Of a DNA stretch of 23,281 nucleotides, positions 15,776 to 23,061 are shown in pieces. The notes beneath the pieces are model-generated. The model had not been told where the DNA came from. It did not search any database and saw only the letters and a program-made list of their open reading frames with translations. How positions within the stretch are numbered: position 1 is the stretch's first letter; each line of letters starts with the position of its first letter. Source of the stretch: a virus; IMG/VR virus record IMGVR_UViG_3300049893_002716, positions 1 through 23,281 of that record; one strand, written 5' to 3'. A program made the translations under genes and the position numbers.

Positions 15776-16258
15776 TAGTGCTGGTAAAATAGAGGTGGTG
15801 CTGGTAAATTTTACCAGCGGCAGCTTTTACCCTCTAAAAACCTTTATATAATAAGGGGAAGCAGGTGTTGGTAAAAAGCTATAAAAAAGAGCAGGTGCTG
15901 GTGAGTTTACCAGCGGCAGCTAAGCCTTATTCTGCAAGGGATTGAGAGATACTTTTTCGCTGGTGCTGGTGAGAATCTAAAATACCTGTAATTATCTATA
16001 GGCAAATACCTCTTATATATATATATATAATAAATAATACCTAAGGGTATATAGAATTTTACCAGCGGCAGCGGAAAAAGCACCTACAAAGCCTTATTTT
16101 ACAAGGGGAAGCAGGTGCTGGTGAGTTTACCAGCGGCAGCTCTAAAAAACGACAATTCACCAGCGGCAGCTAAGCCTTATTTTATAAGGGGTTGAGAGGT
16201 ATAAAAAACAGGTGCTGGTAAAATTTACCAGCGGCAGAAGCGTTTTACCAGCGGCAGC
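15776..16258. repeat. Repeat array, candidate replication origin or operator cluster
   Basis: This gene-free region (part of 15679-16564) holds about seven copies of GGTGCTGGTRA (starts near 15776, 15795, 15863, 15893, 15959, 16113, 16210) and seven of TTACCAGCGGCAG (near 15811, 15907, 16059, 16127, 16156, 16226, 16246). Where they meet, they form dyads, for example GCTGGTAAAATTTACCAGC at 16213-16231 and a similar one at 15800-15818. A 31-base block is identical at 15891-15921 and 16111-16141. A third element, CCTTATTnnnnAAGGG, follows several copies. In the centre is an AT-only run (about 16014-16037). Iteron-like repeats, an unwinding-like AT tract and a helicase-primase gene next door suggest an origin; binding sites for a regulator are the alternative. 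Confidence 0.6.
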
Positions 16259-16280
16259 GGTTTTAAAAAAATTAGGCAAC

Positions 16281-16316
16281 AAAAAAGCCGCTGGAATGTT
16301 TAAGTTCCAAGCGGCT
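16281..16316 (-). terminator. Leftward intrinsic terminator
   Basis: On the minus strand AGCCGC-TTGGAA pairs with TTCCA-GCGGCT (11 pairs, one bulge, 8-base loop) and is followed by six T. It would stop leftward transcripts before they enter the repeat array and the early leftward genes. Confidence 0.7.
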
Positions 16317-16433
16317 ATAACCTAAGTCTTAACTCTTTATGCTAATTGATATAAAAGGTAGTACTTAAAGATTACACTTGAAAAATAAGCGAGAGATGTT
16401 TATTCTTGAGGAAGTTTATAAAAGAAGAAACTA

Positions 16434-16470
16434 AAAAGCCCTGCTGACTGGGATAGTTTACAGGGCTTTT
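16434..16470. terminator. Bidirectional hairpin terminator
   Basis: AAAAGCCCTG and CAGGGCTTTT form a 10-pair stem with a 17-base loop. T-runs exist on both strands, so it may work in both directions. It stops readthrough from the left just before the rightward promoter, whose -35 box overlaps the right arm. Confidence 0.55.
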
Positions 16471-16485
16471 CAAACAAAATATAAT
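16457..16485 (+). promoter_or_regulatory. Rightward promoter of the helicase-primase operon
   Basis: TTTACA (16457-16462) and TATAAT (16480-16485) have a 17-base spacer. The predicted leader runs about 70 bases to ATG 16565. The -35 overlaps the stem of the upstream hairpin, so transcription from the left and initiation here may interfere. Confidence 0.6.
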
Positions 16486-16564
16486 CAATGTTAAAACAAA
16501 ACATCCTTAAAGTCAATAAATTAAAAACCGAGCCAGTTTATCCTTATCATTTTAAGGTAATGGC

Positions 16565-19072
16565 ATGAACGAATTCCTAAAAAGTTTTGCTGATGACTTG
16601 GTAAAAGATTCTGAGTACAAAAGCGACCCTAATGCTTATGTACATTCTGCGGTATCAATAATCGGAGGCTTACTCGGTAACTTGATCCAGTCAAAAGAAG
16701 AAGAAGTCTATCCTAATTTATATTCAGTATTACTTGGCGAAACTGGGCAAGGTAAGAGTAGTTATGCCAAGAGAATTATAAAATATGTAGAAAAGCTACA
16801 GATGTTAAAGACTAAGCTTAGCAAAATACATAGAAAGACCAGAAAAAAAGAAGAAGAAGAGCATAAGAAAAAACAGAAAGAAAATCCCAATATATTACTG
16901 GAATATAAGCCTACCCCTTATCCTAAGGGAGTTTATTACGAACCTAGATCATTTTTTGTCCCCGATGCAACAAGAGAAGCTTTAGAAGAACATGCGGCTA
17001 AAGTTAGCTGGGGCAATATGTTCCTATTCAAGGATGAATTAGGCGGTTTTTTTGATAGCTTCAAAAAGGCAGGGCGTGAAGAAGATCAAACGGCTTATAA
17101 TTCGCTTTATAACCCAAGTATGACGCATGAGGTATTTAGAAAAACAAAAGATGCTAAAATACCGATTATTTACTATCCAGTGATGAATTTAAGCGGATGT
17201 ACTACCCTCGGTACTATAAAGGAAATTATTACTTGCTATAAAAAGAGAAAACGGCATGACGGGATTTTATCAAGATTCCAGCATGTTTATATTCTACCAA
17301 AGGATAAAACTAAAAGGAAAGAAAGAGAGCCAGTTGATGAAGGTTTTGATAATAAATTCAAGGATTTACTGCTCAATATCATTGATCGGCAAATCTATAT
17401 AGGTAAAAAGAAAAAAGCCGAACAGAACTCAGACACAATAGAAGAAAATAACGGATTTATTGTTTTTATAAAAAGATCGCAAGAGGCCAATAAACTGCAT
17501 CGTCAGTACGCAGATGAAATACTAGAGAGGAACTATGCCTGTAAAGATATTATGTTCAAGGAATATTTAACTAGGAATCCAGAATTTGTAACTAAAGTAT
17601 CTTTAATATTCCATGCGATTAAAAGATTTGATGCAGGACTTGATATATTTGCCGAAGAAGAAAACAGCATCTCGCCTTCAACTATGGAAGAGGCTATAGA
17701 ATACGTCAGGATGATTACTAAAAAAGCAGAGAGTCTTTTTGTAGAAGGAGATATATGTCTTGATACTCCCGACCTTGCTAACGAAATATTTGATTACATT
17801 ACTAAAGCTGGTAATTCTTTTTGGAAAAAATATGCAAAAACTCCATGGACAGCTAGAGAACTTGCAAGCCTTCAGCTTCGTATCTTTCCAAGAAAAGCTA
17901 ACGGCAATATTGATATGCCAAGAATATATGAGGTGCTTGATTATTTAGTAAATAATGACAAGCTGTATTTTGTAGAAGAACAACATAAGGGTAATAAAAC
18001 AATAATAACTAAATATTCTTTTGAACCTCCTATTACTCCCCCACCAGATCAAGGCAATACTACTCCTAATAGCAAAAATCAGGAAAGCGTAGTTTTAAAT
18101 ATGCCCCTTATAGAAAACAAGAGTTTATCTAAAAAAACTTACAGTACTAACCTTTCCTTAAAGGATCATTTAAAAAACATTAAGGACAAGATAGATGTAA
18201 GAGAGTTCCTGAAAAAATACCTTGATATTAAAAAGGGCGTAGCTTTATGTCCTTTTCACGATGACCGCAATCCGTCTTTATCGGTAACTCGGCAATACTA
18301 TCATTGCTTTTCATGCGGTGTACACGGCGATAGTCTTGACTTTCTGATTAACCTAAGGGGCCTTGATTTCAAAGACGCCTTAAAAGAGCTTGAGTATTAT
18401 AGCAATACTAATCCGATTGTAGTTAAGGAAGAGCCTAAAATAGATAATAGCGCTTCTTTACAGAAGCAATTAAATGAAATATGGAACACGGCGGTATTTA
18501 CGAGCGATGATAAGCTATATTTAAAAAAGAGGTGGAAGTTGGATAATCAGCAGGCTAAGCCTGTGCCGTTAAAGATTGCTGCTCTGCGTTATCATCCGCA
18601 TTTACAATACACGAGTATTGGCAATGATAAATTGTTCTATCCTGCGTTAATTAGCAAGATTGAGGACAAGTTTGGCAATTTTATAGGTCTGCAAAGAACT
18701 TATTTAAGCGATGATTTTACTTTCAAGAGGGATATAAGCCCAGTACGCAAGATTCTAGGGCGTTTAAGCGGCGGATATGTAGCAATAGAGGAATTTACGC
18801 AGAATAACAGACTTTACGTTGGTGAGGGCGTAGAATCGGTTTACAGTGCCAAATTACTGCTGGGCAACGAAGGAAGTTATTATGCGGCATTAAGCAGCAC
18901 GAATTTGCCTGATTTGCCGTCTCGTTTTAATGAGATAGTAATTCTAGCCGATAATGATGAAGCTGGCATTTCTTTTGCCGAGCGTATGAAAGAGAAATAC
19001 AAGGACAAGGTCTCAGTGTTATTTCCAGAAAGGCAATATAAGGATTTCAACGATCAGCTTAATAATGTTTAA
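16565..19072 (+). CDS. Helicase-primase fusion, ATPase first (835 aa)
   Basis: This is a replication protein with DNA-unwinding ATPase and primer-making parts. The N-terminal part resembles DUF3987-type ATPases: Walker A GETGQGKSS at 58-66 and Walker B-like MFLFKDELGG at 152-161, with a Lys/Glu-rich insertion at 80-110. A Pro/Asn linker lies at about 488-530. The C-terminal part is a DnaG-like primase: CHC2 zinc finger with C562, H565, C581, C584 (CPFHDDRNPSLSV and YHCFSCGVHGDSLDFL) and a Toprim domain with E754 in YVGEGVE and D796-N-D798 in VILADNDEAG. The usual order is primase first, so the order here is reversed. AAGG precedes ATG 16565 by 7 bases. The 3' end overlaps the methyltransferase by 8 bases. 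Confidence 0.9.
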   Translation: MNEFLKSFADDLVKDSEYKSDPNAYVHSAVSIIGGLLGNLIQSKEEEVYPNLYSVLLGETGQGKSSYAKRIIKYVEKLQMLKTKLSKIHRKTRKKEEEEHKKKQKENPNILLEYKPTPYPKGVYYEPRSFFVPDATREALEEHAAKVSWGNMFLFKDELGGFFDSFKKAGREEDQTAYNSLYNPSMTHEVFRKTKDAKIPIIYYPVMNLSGCTTLGTIKEIITCYKKRKRHDGILSRFQHVYILPKDKTKRKEREPVDEGFDNKFKDLLLNIIDRQIYIGKKKKAEQNSDTIEENNGFIVFIKRSQEANKLHRQYADEILERNYACKDIMFKEYLTRNPEFVTKVSLIFHAIKRFDAGLDIFAEEENSISPSTMEEAIEYVRMITKKAESLFVEGDICLDTPDLANEIFDYITKAGNSFWKKYAKTPWTARELASLQLRIFPRKANGNIDMPRIYEVLDYLVNNDKLYFVEEQHKGNKTIITKYSFEPPITPPPDQGNTTPNSKNQESVVLNMPLIENKSLSKKTYSTNLSLKDHLKNIKDKIDVREFLKKYLDIKKGVALCPFHDDRNPSLSVTRQYYHCFSCGVHGDSLDFLINLRGLDFKDALKELEYYSNTNPIVVKEEPKIDNSASLQKQLNEIWNTAVFTSDDKLYLKKRWKLDNQQAKPVPLKIAALRYHPHLQYTSIGNDKLFYPALISKIEDKFGNFIGLQRTYLSDDFTFKRDISPVRKILGRLSGGYVAIEEFTQNNRLYVGEGVESVYSAKLLLGNEGSYYAALSSTNLPDLPSRFNEIVILADNDEAGISFAERMKEKYKDKVSVLFPERQYKDFNDQLNNV

Positions 19073-19973
19073 TGTTCTAGATATTTTCTCAGGGATCGGG
19101 GGTTTTTCAATAGGCTTGGAAGCTGCAAGCATGCAGACAGTTGCTTTTTGTGAAATTAACCCATTCTGTCAGAAAATATTAAAAAAACACTGGTCATCCG
19201 TACCGATATTTTTTGACTTAAAAACGCTTCCAAGAATTGATGTAATTGCAGGGGGATTTCCTTGTCAGGATATATCGGTAGCAGGCAAACAGAAAGGAAT
19301 AACTGGTAAACGCTCAGGACTATGGAGAGAATTTGCGAGGTTAATAAATGAAATCAGACCAAAATATGCAATTATCGAAAACGTGGCAAACCTTCGCAGT
19401 AAAGGACTTATTAGCGTCCTGCAAGATTTATGGGAGATCGGGTATAATGCAGAATGGCATTGCATACCAGCTACCGCCTTTGGTGCACCTCACAGGCGGG
19501 ATAGAATCTGGATTATTGCCTACCCCAACGGCAAGCGATGGAGCGGTGGGACATATAATCAGCGAAGACGATACTTATCGAATAACGAAAACTGGCAGTA
19601 TTCGGAAATACAACAGGAAAGGGACATCGGGGAGTCTTGGACTAGCAAGACATGTAAGATTCTTTCCAACACCGACAAGCAGGGATTACAAGGATGTAGG
19701 GGATTTGAAAAAACTAGCCAAATATGCACACAAGAGCAGGTTGGCATGTTCTATAGCAGCAGAGGAATTGAGCAATGGAAAGAAGAACCTTTAAAAGTGC
19801 CTAGGATAAAAGATGAGAGGTTGAACCCTGATTGGGTGGAATGGCTTATGGGGTATCCTATTGGTTGGACAGATGGAGGAAGCCGTATGCAGCGGCTTAT
19901 AGCACTCGGTAATAGTGTAGTCCCTTTGATTCCTGAGTTTTTAGGAAACTGCATAATTAACAGAGAAAACTAA
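19065..19973 (+). CDS. C5-cytosine DNA methyltransferase (302 aa)
   Basis: This is a Dcm-type enzyme that makes 5-methylcytosine in DNA. Motif I FSGIGG is at 8-13, the catalytic loop GGFPCQ at 63-68 (Cys67), ENV at 105-107, RRDR at 144-147 and the late motif GNSVVP at 282-287. The N-terminal part is full and normal. From about residue 150 to 245 the reading frame is less typical (short target-recognition region), and the +1 frame over the same DNA carries strong protein motifs (see 19348-19794). No restriction enzyme is adjacent. It probably protects phage DNA or changes its regulation. It overlaps the helicase-primase end by 8 bases. Confidence 0.9.
   Translation: MFNVLDIFSGIGGFSIGLEAASMQTVAFCEINPFCQKILKKHWSSVPIFFDLKTLPRIDVIAGGFPCQDISVAGKQKGITGKRSGLWREFARLINEIRPKYAIIENVANLRSKGLISVLQDLWEIGYNAEWHCIPATAFGAPHRRDRIWIIAYPNGKRWSGGTYNQRRRYLSNNENWQYSEIQQERDIGESWTSKTCKILSNTDKQGLQGCRGFEKTSQICTQEQVGMFYSSRGIEQWKEEPLKVPRIKDERLNPDWVEWLMGYPIGWTDGGSRMQRLIALGNSVVPLIPEFLGNCIINREN
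19348..19794 (+). other. Overlapping +1 frame within the methyltransferase (148 codons)
   Basis: This frame is open for 148 codons, has GAGG 7 bases before ATG 19348, and reads SGIMQNGIAYQLPPLVHLTG, then GLLPTPTASDG (about 19510-19542) and FFPTPTSRDYKD (about 19660-19695). From memory, such PTPTASD repeats with a preceding NG..Y.LP segment are seen in phage proteins linked to methyltransferases. It may be an overprinted gene, part of a frameshifted longer enzyme, or a preserved shadow of conserved DNA. Codon-level conservation is needed to choose. Confidence 0.35.
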
Positions 19974-19985
19974 AAAAAAATCTAG

Positions 19986-20003
19986 ACATGTGCTAGCACA
20001 TGT
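19986..20003. repeat. Perfect 18-base palindrome
   Basis: ACATGTGCTAGCACATGT is its own reverse complement. It lies 13 bases after the methyltransferase stop with nine A in front, so on the minus strand it could act as a hairpin with a nearby T-run. As DNA it could be an operator. The 19974-20101 gap otherwise holds only one AAAGCCTTATT element (20012-20022), like those in the repeat array. Confidence 0.5.
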
Positions 20004-20101
20004 TCCTACTCAAAGCCTTATTCTATAAAGGAATGAAAGGGAAATGTTTCTCCCCAAGTCATCGCATGTCGAGAAAAATAACTCTTTTGTATATATACGA
20101 C

Positions 20102-20130
20102 TTGACAACACTATTTTAGTCTGGTATTAC
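20102..20130 (+). promoter_or_regulatory. Rightward accessory promoter sharing the early operator-like core
   Basis: TTGACA (20102-20107) and TATTAC (20125-20130) have a 17-base spacer. TTTAGTCTGGTATTA covers the spacer end and the -10 box, identical to the leftward promoter 15706-15734. It precedes the small accessory genes and their remnant. Confidence 0.75.
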
Positions 20131-20155
20131 TTAGTTATTAGTAAGGAGCAAGAAT

Positions 20156-20237
20156 ATGAATATTAGTGAAGCGTAGTCTGAAACTAATGGTAAGTTTAGA
20201 GGATGTAGAAACCAATGATTGGGAGGTACTGAAATGA
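20156..20237 (+). pseudogene. Decayed DUF2829/Tad2-like remnant
   Basis: Directly behind the promoter and a good ribosome site (AAGGAG, 8 bases) starts MNISEA, which stops at a TAG after six codons. In the next frame, 20187-20237 reads MVSLEDVETNDWEVLK and ends in an ATGA overlap with the following gene. The first piece matches the start (MNLIEA) and the second the end (LSTEDIEATDWLIIK) of the protein at 13197-13559. This suggests a gene that lost its centre. Alternatively, the six-codon piece is a leader peptide and the second piece a very small gene. Confidence 0.4.
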
Positions 20238-20488
20238 ATAAATTTGACAGGTTTATGTCTAAACTAATGAATTGCCTTATAGCTATGAGTTCTTTTACGT
20301 GTGTTCTTCTTACCATGGGTCTTACTTGTAAATTTTTTATTGAATATCCACTTAGTGGTAATTTATTTGAAAAAATAATATGTAGTATAATTACTATATG
20401 CGTTTTTAATTGTGCTACTTTGTTGCTGTTTCTTTTTACTATAAGAGAGATATGGGGAGCAGAAGGATTGTTTAATGACAATAACTAA
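20234..20488 (+). CDS. Two-helix membrane protein (84 aa)
   Basis: ATG 20234 has GGGAGG 7 bases upstream. Two hydrophobic helices are visible, at about residues 12-34 (MNCLIAMSSFTCVLLTMGLT and following) and 47-69 (KIICSIITICVFNCATLLLF and following), joined by a short loop. The C-terminus is polar. Holins and exclusion proteins have this shape, but no family is recognised, and the position in an accessory operon does not point to lysis. It overlaps the next gene by 14 bases. Confidence 0.7.
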   Translation: MNKFDRFMSKLMNCLIAMSSFTCVLLTMGLTCKFFIEYPLSGNLFEKIICSIITICVFNCATLLLFLFTIREIWGAEGLFNDNN

Positions 20489-20780
20489 AGAAAGAGCAGA
20501 AGAATTAAGAAACAAGTTACTTGTAAACTTGCGTAGTGAATTAGATGATATTTTACATTATGCAATTGAGGAAGCTGGCAAAGACCCAATTAAATTTCTC
20601 TTTGATTATATTGCTTTGATAAAACAGGATTACAGAGCTGCAAATGGAAGGTCAAGTAGTAGTGGTTATTCTTCTGTGGATTTTCCTTTGAACATAAGAG
20701 AGTTTACAGAGGAAGAATTGAAATATTTTAAATTTTACGATGAGCCGAATAATCATCGCAGAATTGCCAAAGAAGACTAA
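20475..20780 (+). CDS. Unknown accessory protein (101 aa)
   Basis: A soluble, acidic protein. The N-terminal half is helical (ERAEELRNKLLVNLRSELDD), followed by a Ser/Gly-rich linker (NGRSSSSGYSSVDF, about residues 57-70) and a charged end. The helix-linker pattern is like small phage DNA-associated proteins, but nothing specific is recognised. AAGGA is 7 bases before ATG 20475. Confidence 0.7.
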   Translation: MTITKERAEELRNKLLVNLRSELDDILHYAIEEAGKDPIKFLFDYIALIKQDYRAANGRSSSSGYSSVDFPLNIREFTEEELKYFKFYDEPNNHRRIAKED

Positions 20781-20799
20781 TAAATAACAAGGAGCAGAT

Positions 20800-22128
20800 A
20801 TGAATACAGAAAGAAAAACTAGAATAATAACCAGGCCTAATGAGGTCAGAGCAAAAATAGTTCCAAGCGATTATAACAAAGCTGGAGTAAAAAGAATAAC
20901 AATCTATATAGGCAAAGATATCTATAACGATTTTTTTACTAAGCAGGAACGTAAAGGTGATACTAGAGTAAAGCTTGATTTAAAAGAAGACGGGAAGCTG
21001 ATTTTAAGAAAAACCCGTTATCCTGAAGGAGCTAAGCTTTGCCTGCAAGGTAGGGGAACTTATGGTACACATAAGATACTGACTACTCTACCTAGTAAAT
21101 TTGATTCCTCAACTCTTCCAAGTAGCAATCATGCTTTGAATTTCAATTTTATAAAAGAATTCGGAGTAAAATCGTTGGAACTAATGCCTCAGTCAGTAAA
21201 TAAAAAAGCTATAGAAAACAATATGATTATAAACAAAAAGTCCTTAGCTCCTAAGGATTATGAGATAAGATTAAAAGTTAACACATATAACAAGACTTTT
21301 AGACTTTATTTTACAAAGCTTATATACGATAAATTTATCGTAAGGGGGAATAATATAGGAAGAATAGAGTTTAAGTTCCCTGTTTCTCCTTTAGCTAAAT
21401 ACTTCTTTTTAAGAAGAGTATCAGACTTAAAATCCAGTGGCAAAAAACTAGGGCATAAAATAATCAAGAATAGCCATAGCAACAGTTATACAGTGATGGG
21501 CAGAATTCCAGAGTATTTTGATGCTTCATTTATAACCCCTGAAAATCATGTTGTAAACTATGTTACAGCGGAACTTGCTGGCAATGTTGTTACAATTCAC
21601 CCGCAGACGATTGAAACCTTAATAAACAAAAAAGAACCAATCCTACAACATTTTAAATGTTATACCGAACTTGCAAAAGACTCGATAGGTAATGAATTAT
21701 CTTTAGTAATACCTATTGATGATCATCATTTAACTAAACAATATATGGAAGAAAATATTATGTCTATATCACCAAAAGAAATAAACAAACGTATTAACGA
21801 ACTAGAAAAAAACCAAGAAGAAATGTTTAGTGGTTTAATTGAGAAGTTTAATAACACTACTCAAGAAGTGCTAAAAAGCGTTTTAGAAAACGAGCTAGCA
21901 GATATCAGAAATACAATAAGTGCTAAAAACAATGATATTGATGAAAAGCTAATAGCTAAAGCCAACGATATGTTCCAAGGCATACTAGATAACATCCTGC
22001 AAAAAGAACTGGAAGTGATTAAGGAGCAAATAAAAGGCAATGAGAAAGATATTAAGGACATACTAAAAGAACTCGTAAAAATTTCTCTTAGAGAAAAACA
22101 ATCTTGGTTTTCTAGAATTTTTGGATAG
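20800..22128 (+). CDS. Duplicated-domain protein with C-terminal coiled coil (442 aa)
   Basis: This is not a recognised family, but its build is clear. Two related domains follow each other, at about residues 22-135 and 150-275. Matching pieces are ITIYIGKDIYNDFF with FRLYFTKLIYDKFI, and LPSKFDSSTLPSSNHALNFN with IPEYFDASFITPENHVVNYV. Residues 325-430 are a Glu/Lys-rich coiled coil (KRINELEKNQEEMFSGLIEK and further heptads). The very end, SWFSRIFG, is an aromatic-basic tip that could contact a membrane or partner. AAGGAGC stands 6 bases before ATG 20800. Binding of DNA or protein in a trimeric or dimeric form is plausible; no catalytic motif is seen. Confidence 0.75.
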   Translation: MNTERKTRIITRPNEVRAKIVPSDYNKAGVKRITIYIGKDIYNDFFTKQERKGDTRVKLDLKEDGKLILRKTRYPEGAKLCLQGRGTYGTHKILTTLPSKFDSSTLPSSNHALNFNFIKEFGVKSLELMPQSVNKKAIENNMIINKKSLAPKDYEIRLKVNTYNKTFRLYFTKLIYDKFIVRGNNIGRIEFKFPVSPLAKYFFLRRVSDLKSSGKKLGHKIIKNSHSNSYTVMGRIPEYFDASFITPENHVVNYVTAELAGNVVTIHPQTIETLINKKEPILQHFKCYTELAKDSIGNELSLVIPIDDHHLTKQYMEENIMSISPKEINKRINELEKNQEEMFSGLIEKFNNTTQEVLKSVLENELADIRNTISAKNNDIDEKLIAKANDMFQGILDNILQKELEVIKEQIKGNEKDIKDILKELVKISLREKQSWFSRIFG

Positions 22129-22149
22129 GTAATTTTAGCGGAGTAATAT

Positions 22150-22431
22150 ATGAAGAAAGCATTAAAATTTGATGAAGATTTAGGCGATTTTATGCCTTTC
22201 TTCTGTAACAGTTGCAATACAAATATTAATAACAATATCATTGTAAAAGTAGGTATTAATTTCTACAAAAGTCCTTTATGCGTTAGATGCAATGAATCAA
22301 GAGGCATTAAAATTCATAATAAGGAGGAGCAGGTCCAAGAAACAAGATTAACTGAACCTATAAAGGCCGTTGAGACCATAGAACCAAAAAGAAGAAAGAG
22401 AAGAACAAGAATTTTTAAAAGGAGCAATTAA
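22150..22431 (+). CDS. Zinc-ribbon protein with basic tail (93 aa)
   Basis: Two cysteine pairs, C19-N-S-C22 and C44-V-R-C47, form a probable zinc ribbon. The C-terminus is strongly basic (PKRRKRRTRIFKRSN), which suggests nucleic acid binding. GGAG lies 6 bases before ATG 22150. The stop is followed at once by the ankyrin gene ATG, so the two are probably translated together. Confidence 0.7.
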   Translation: MKKALKFDEDLGDFMPFFCNSCNTNINNNIIVKVGINFYKSPLCVRCNESRGIKIHNKEEQVQETRLTEPIKAVETIEPKRRKRRTRIFKRSN

Positions 22432-22908
22432 ATGAAAAGAATAGAAACAATCTGTAAACACTTAATAGATTCAGTAGAGAAAAACAATCTAGAGGAAGTA
22501 AAAAAGCTTACGGAAGAATTAAAGCATGATGTTAATAGAATAGTACCGCATAAAAACAAGCAGGAGCGTGATGCTCTTACTGAAGCCGTCCATCATGGGA
22601 ATATTACAATTGTTAATTACCTAATTAATAACTACGGCAATGTAAATATATTTTATAATGGTGGTAAATGGAATGCTCTAACGGAAGCTGTAGCTCATAA
22701 AAACGGGGAAGTATTTAAGTTGCTTTTATCTAAAGCTAGTCTTGATACAAAACAAAAGGTTATGGATTACATTAGAAATGAGGACTACGATGAGAAAATG
22801 CTTGATATATTGACGACTTCGGTAGGTCAAGACCTTGCCCCACTTTTTGATTTCTTCCATGAAGTAGGATTTTCTGGGGCTAATTGGAACGCAGAAGAAA
22901 GCCAATAA
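22432..22908 (+). CDS. Ankyrin-repeat protein (158 aa)
   Basis: Two clear ankyrin repeats: DALTEAVHHGNITIVNYLIN (residues 47-66) and NALTEAVAHKNGEVFKLLLS (about 81-100), with a helical cap before (LIDSVEKNNLEEVKKLTEEL) and a degenerate helical end. Ankyrin repeats mediate protein-protein contacts. They are frequent in phages and effectors of intracellular bacteria. There is no secretion signal visible. Ribosome site AAGGAGC before ATG 22432. The partner is unknown. Confidence 0.82.
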   Translation: MKRIETICKHLIDSVEKNNLEEVKKLTEELKHDVNRIVPHKNKQERDALTEAVHHGNITIVNYLINNYGNVNIFYNGGKWNALTEAVAHKNGEVFKLLLSKASLDTKQKVMDYIRNEDYDEKMLDILTTSVGQDLAPLFDFFHEVGFSGANWNAEESQ

Positions 22909-22930
22909 ATAATAGGAGGATGAGGAATAT

Positions 22931-23059
22931 ATGAAGGATAAATTTTTAATAATAACTGCAATTGTTGTAGCATTATTAGTTGGTTACTATTTTGAGTTCC
23001 ACAGCGGAATAAAAAAGAATAGTGATAATTCTGGAATAGAATACGAATTAGTAAAATAA
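22931..23059 (+). CDS. Small membrane protein (42 aa)
   Basis: A short gene preceded by AGGAGGATGAGG. It has one N-terminal hydrophobic helix (FLIITAIVVALLVGYYF, residues 5-21) and a polar tail. The helix may be a membrane anchor or a signal for export. No family is recognised. It ends 2 bases before the next ATG. Confidence 0.6.
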   Translation: MKDKFLIITAIVVALLVGYYFEFHSGIKKNSDNSGIEYELVK

Positions 23060-23061
23060 AT

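Noticed and set aside
15776-16258. CRISPR-like appearance of repeated short units
   Set aside because: Spacing is irregular, the units occur in both orientations and partly overlap, no equal-length spacers exist, and no cas gene is near.
20234-20488. Holin and lysis cassette
   Set aside because: The two-helix shape fits, but no endolysin or spanin is near and the gene is in the accessory operon.
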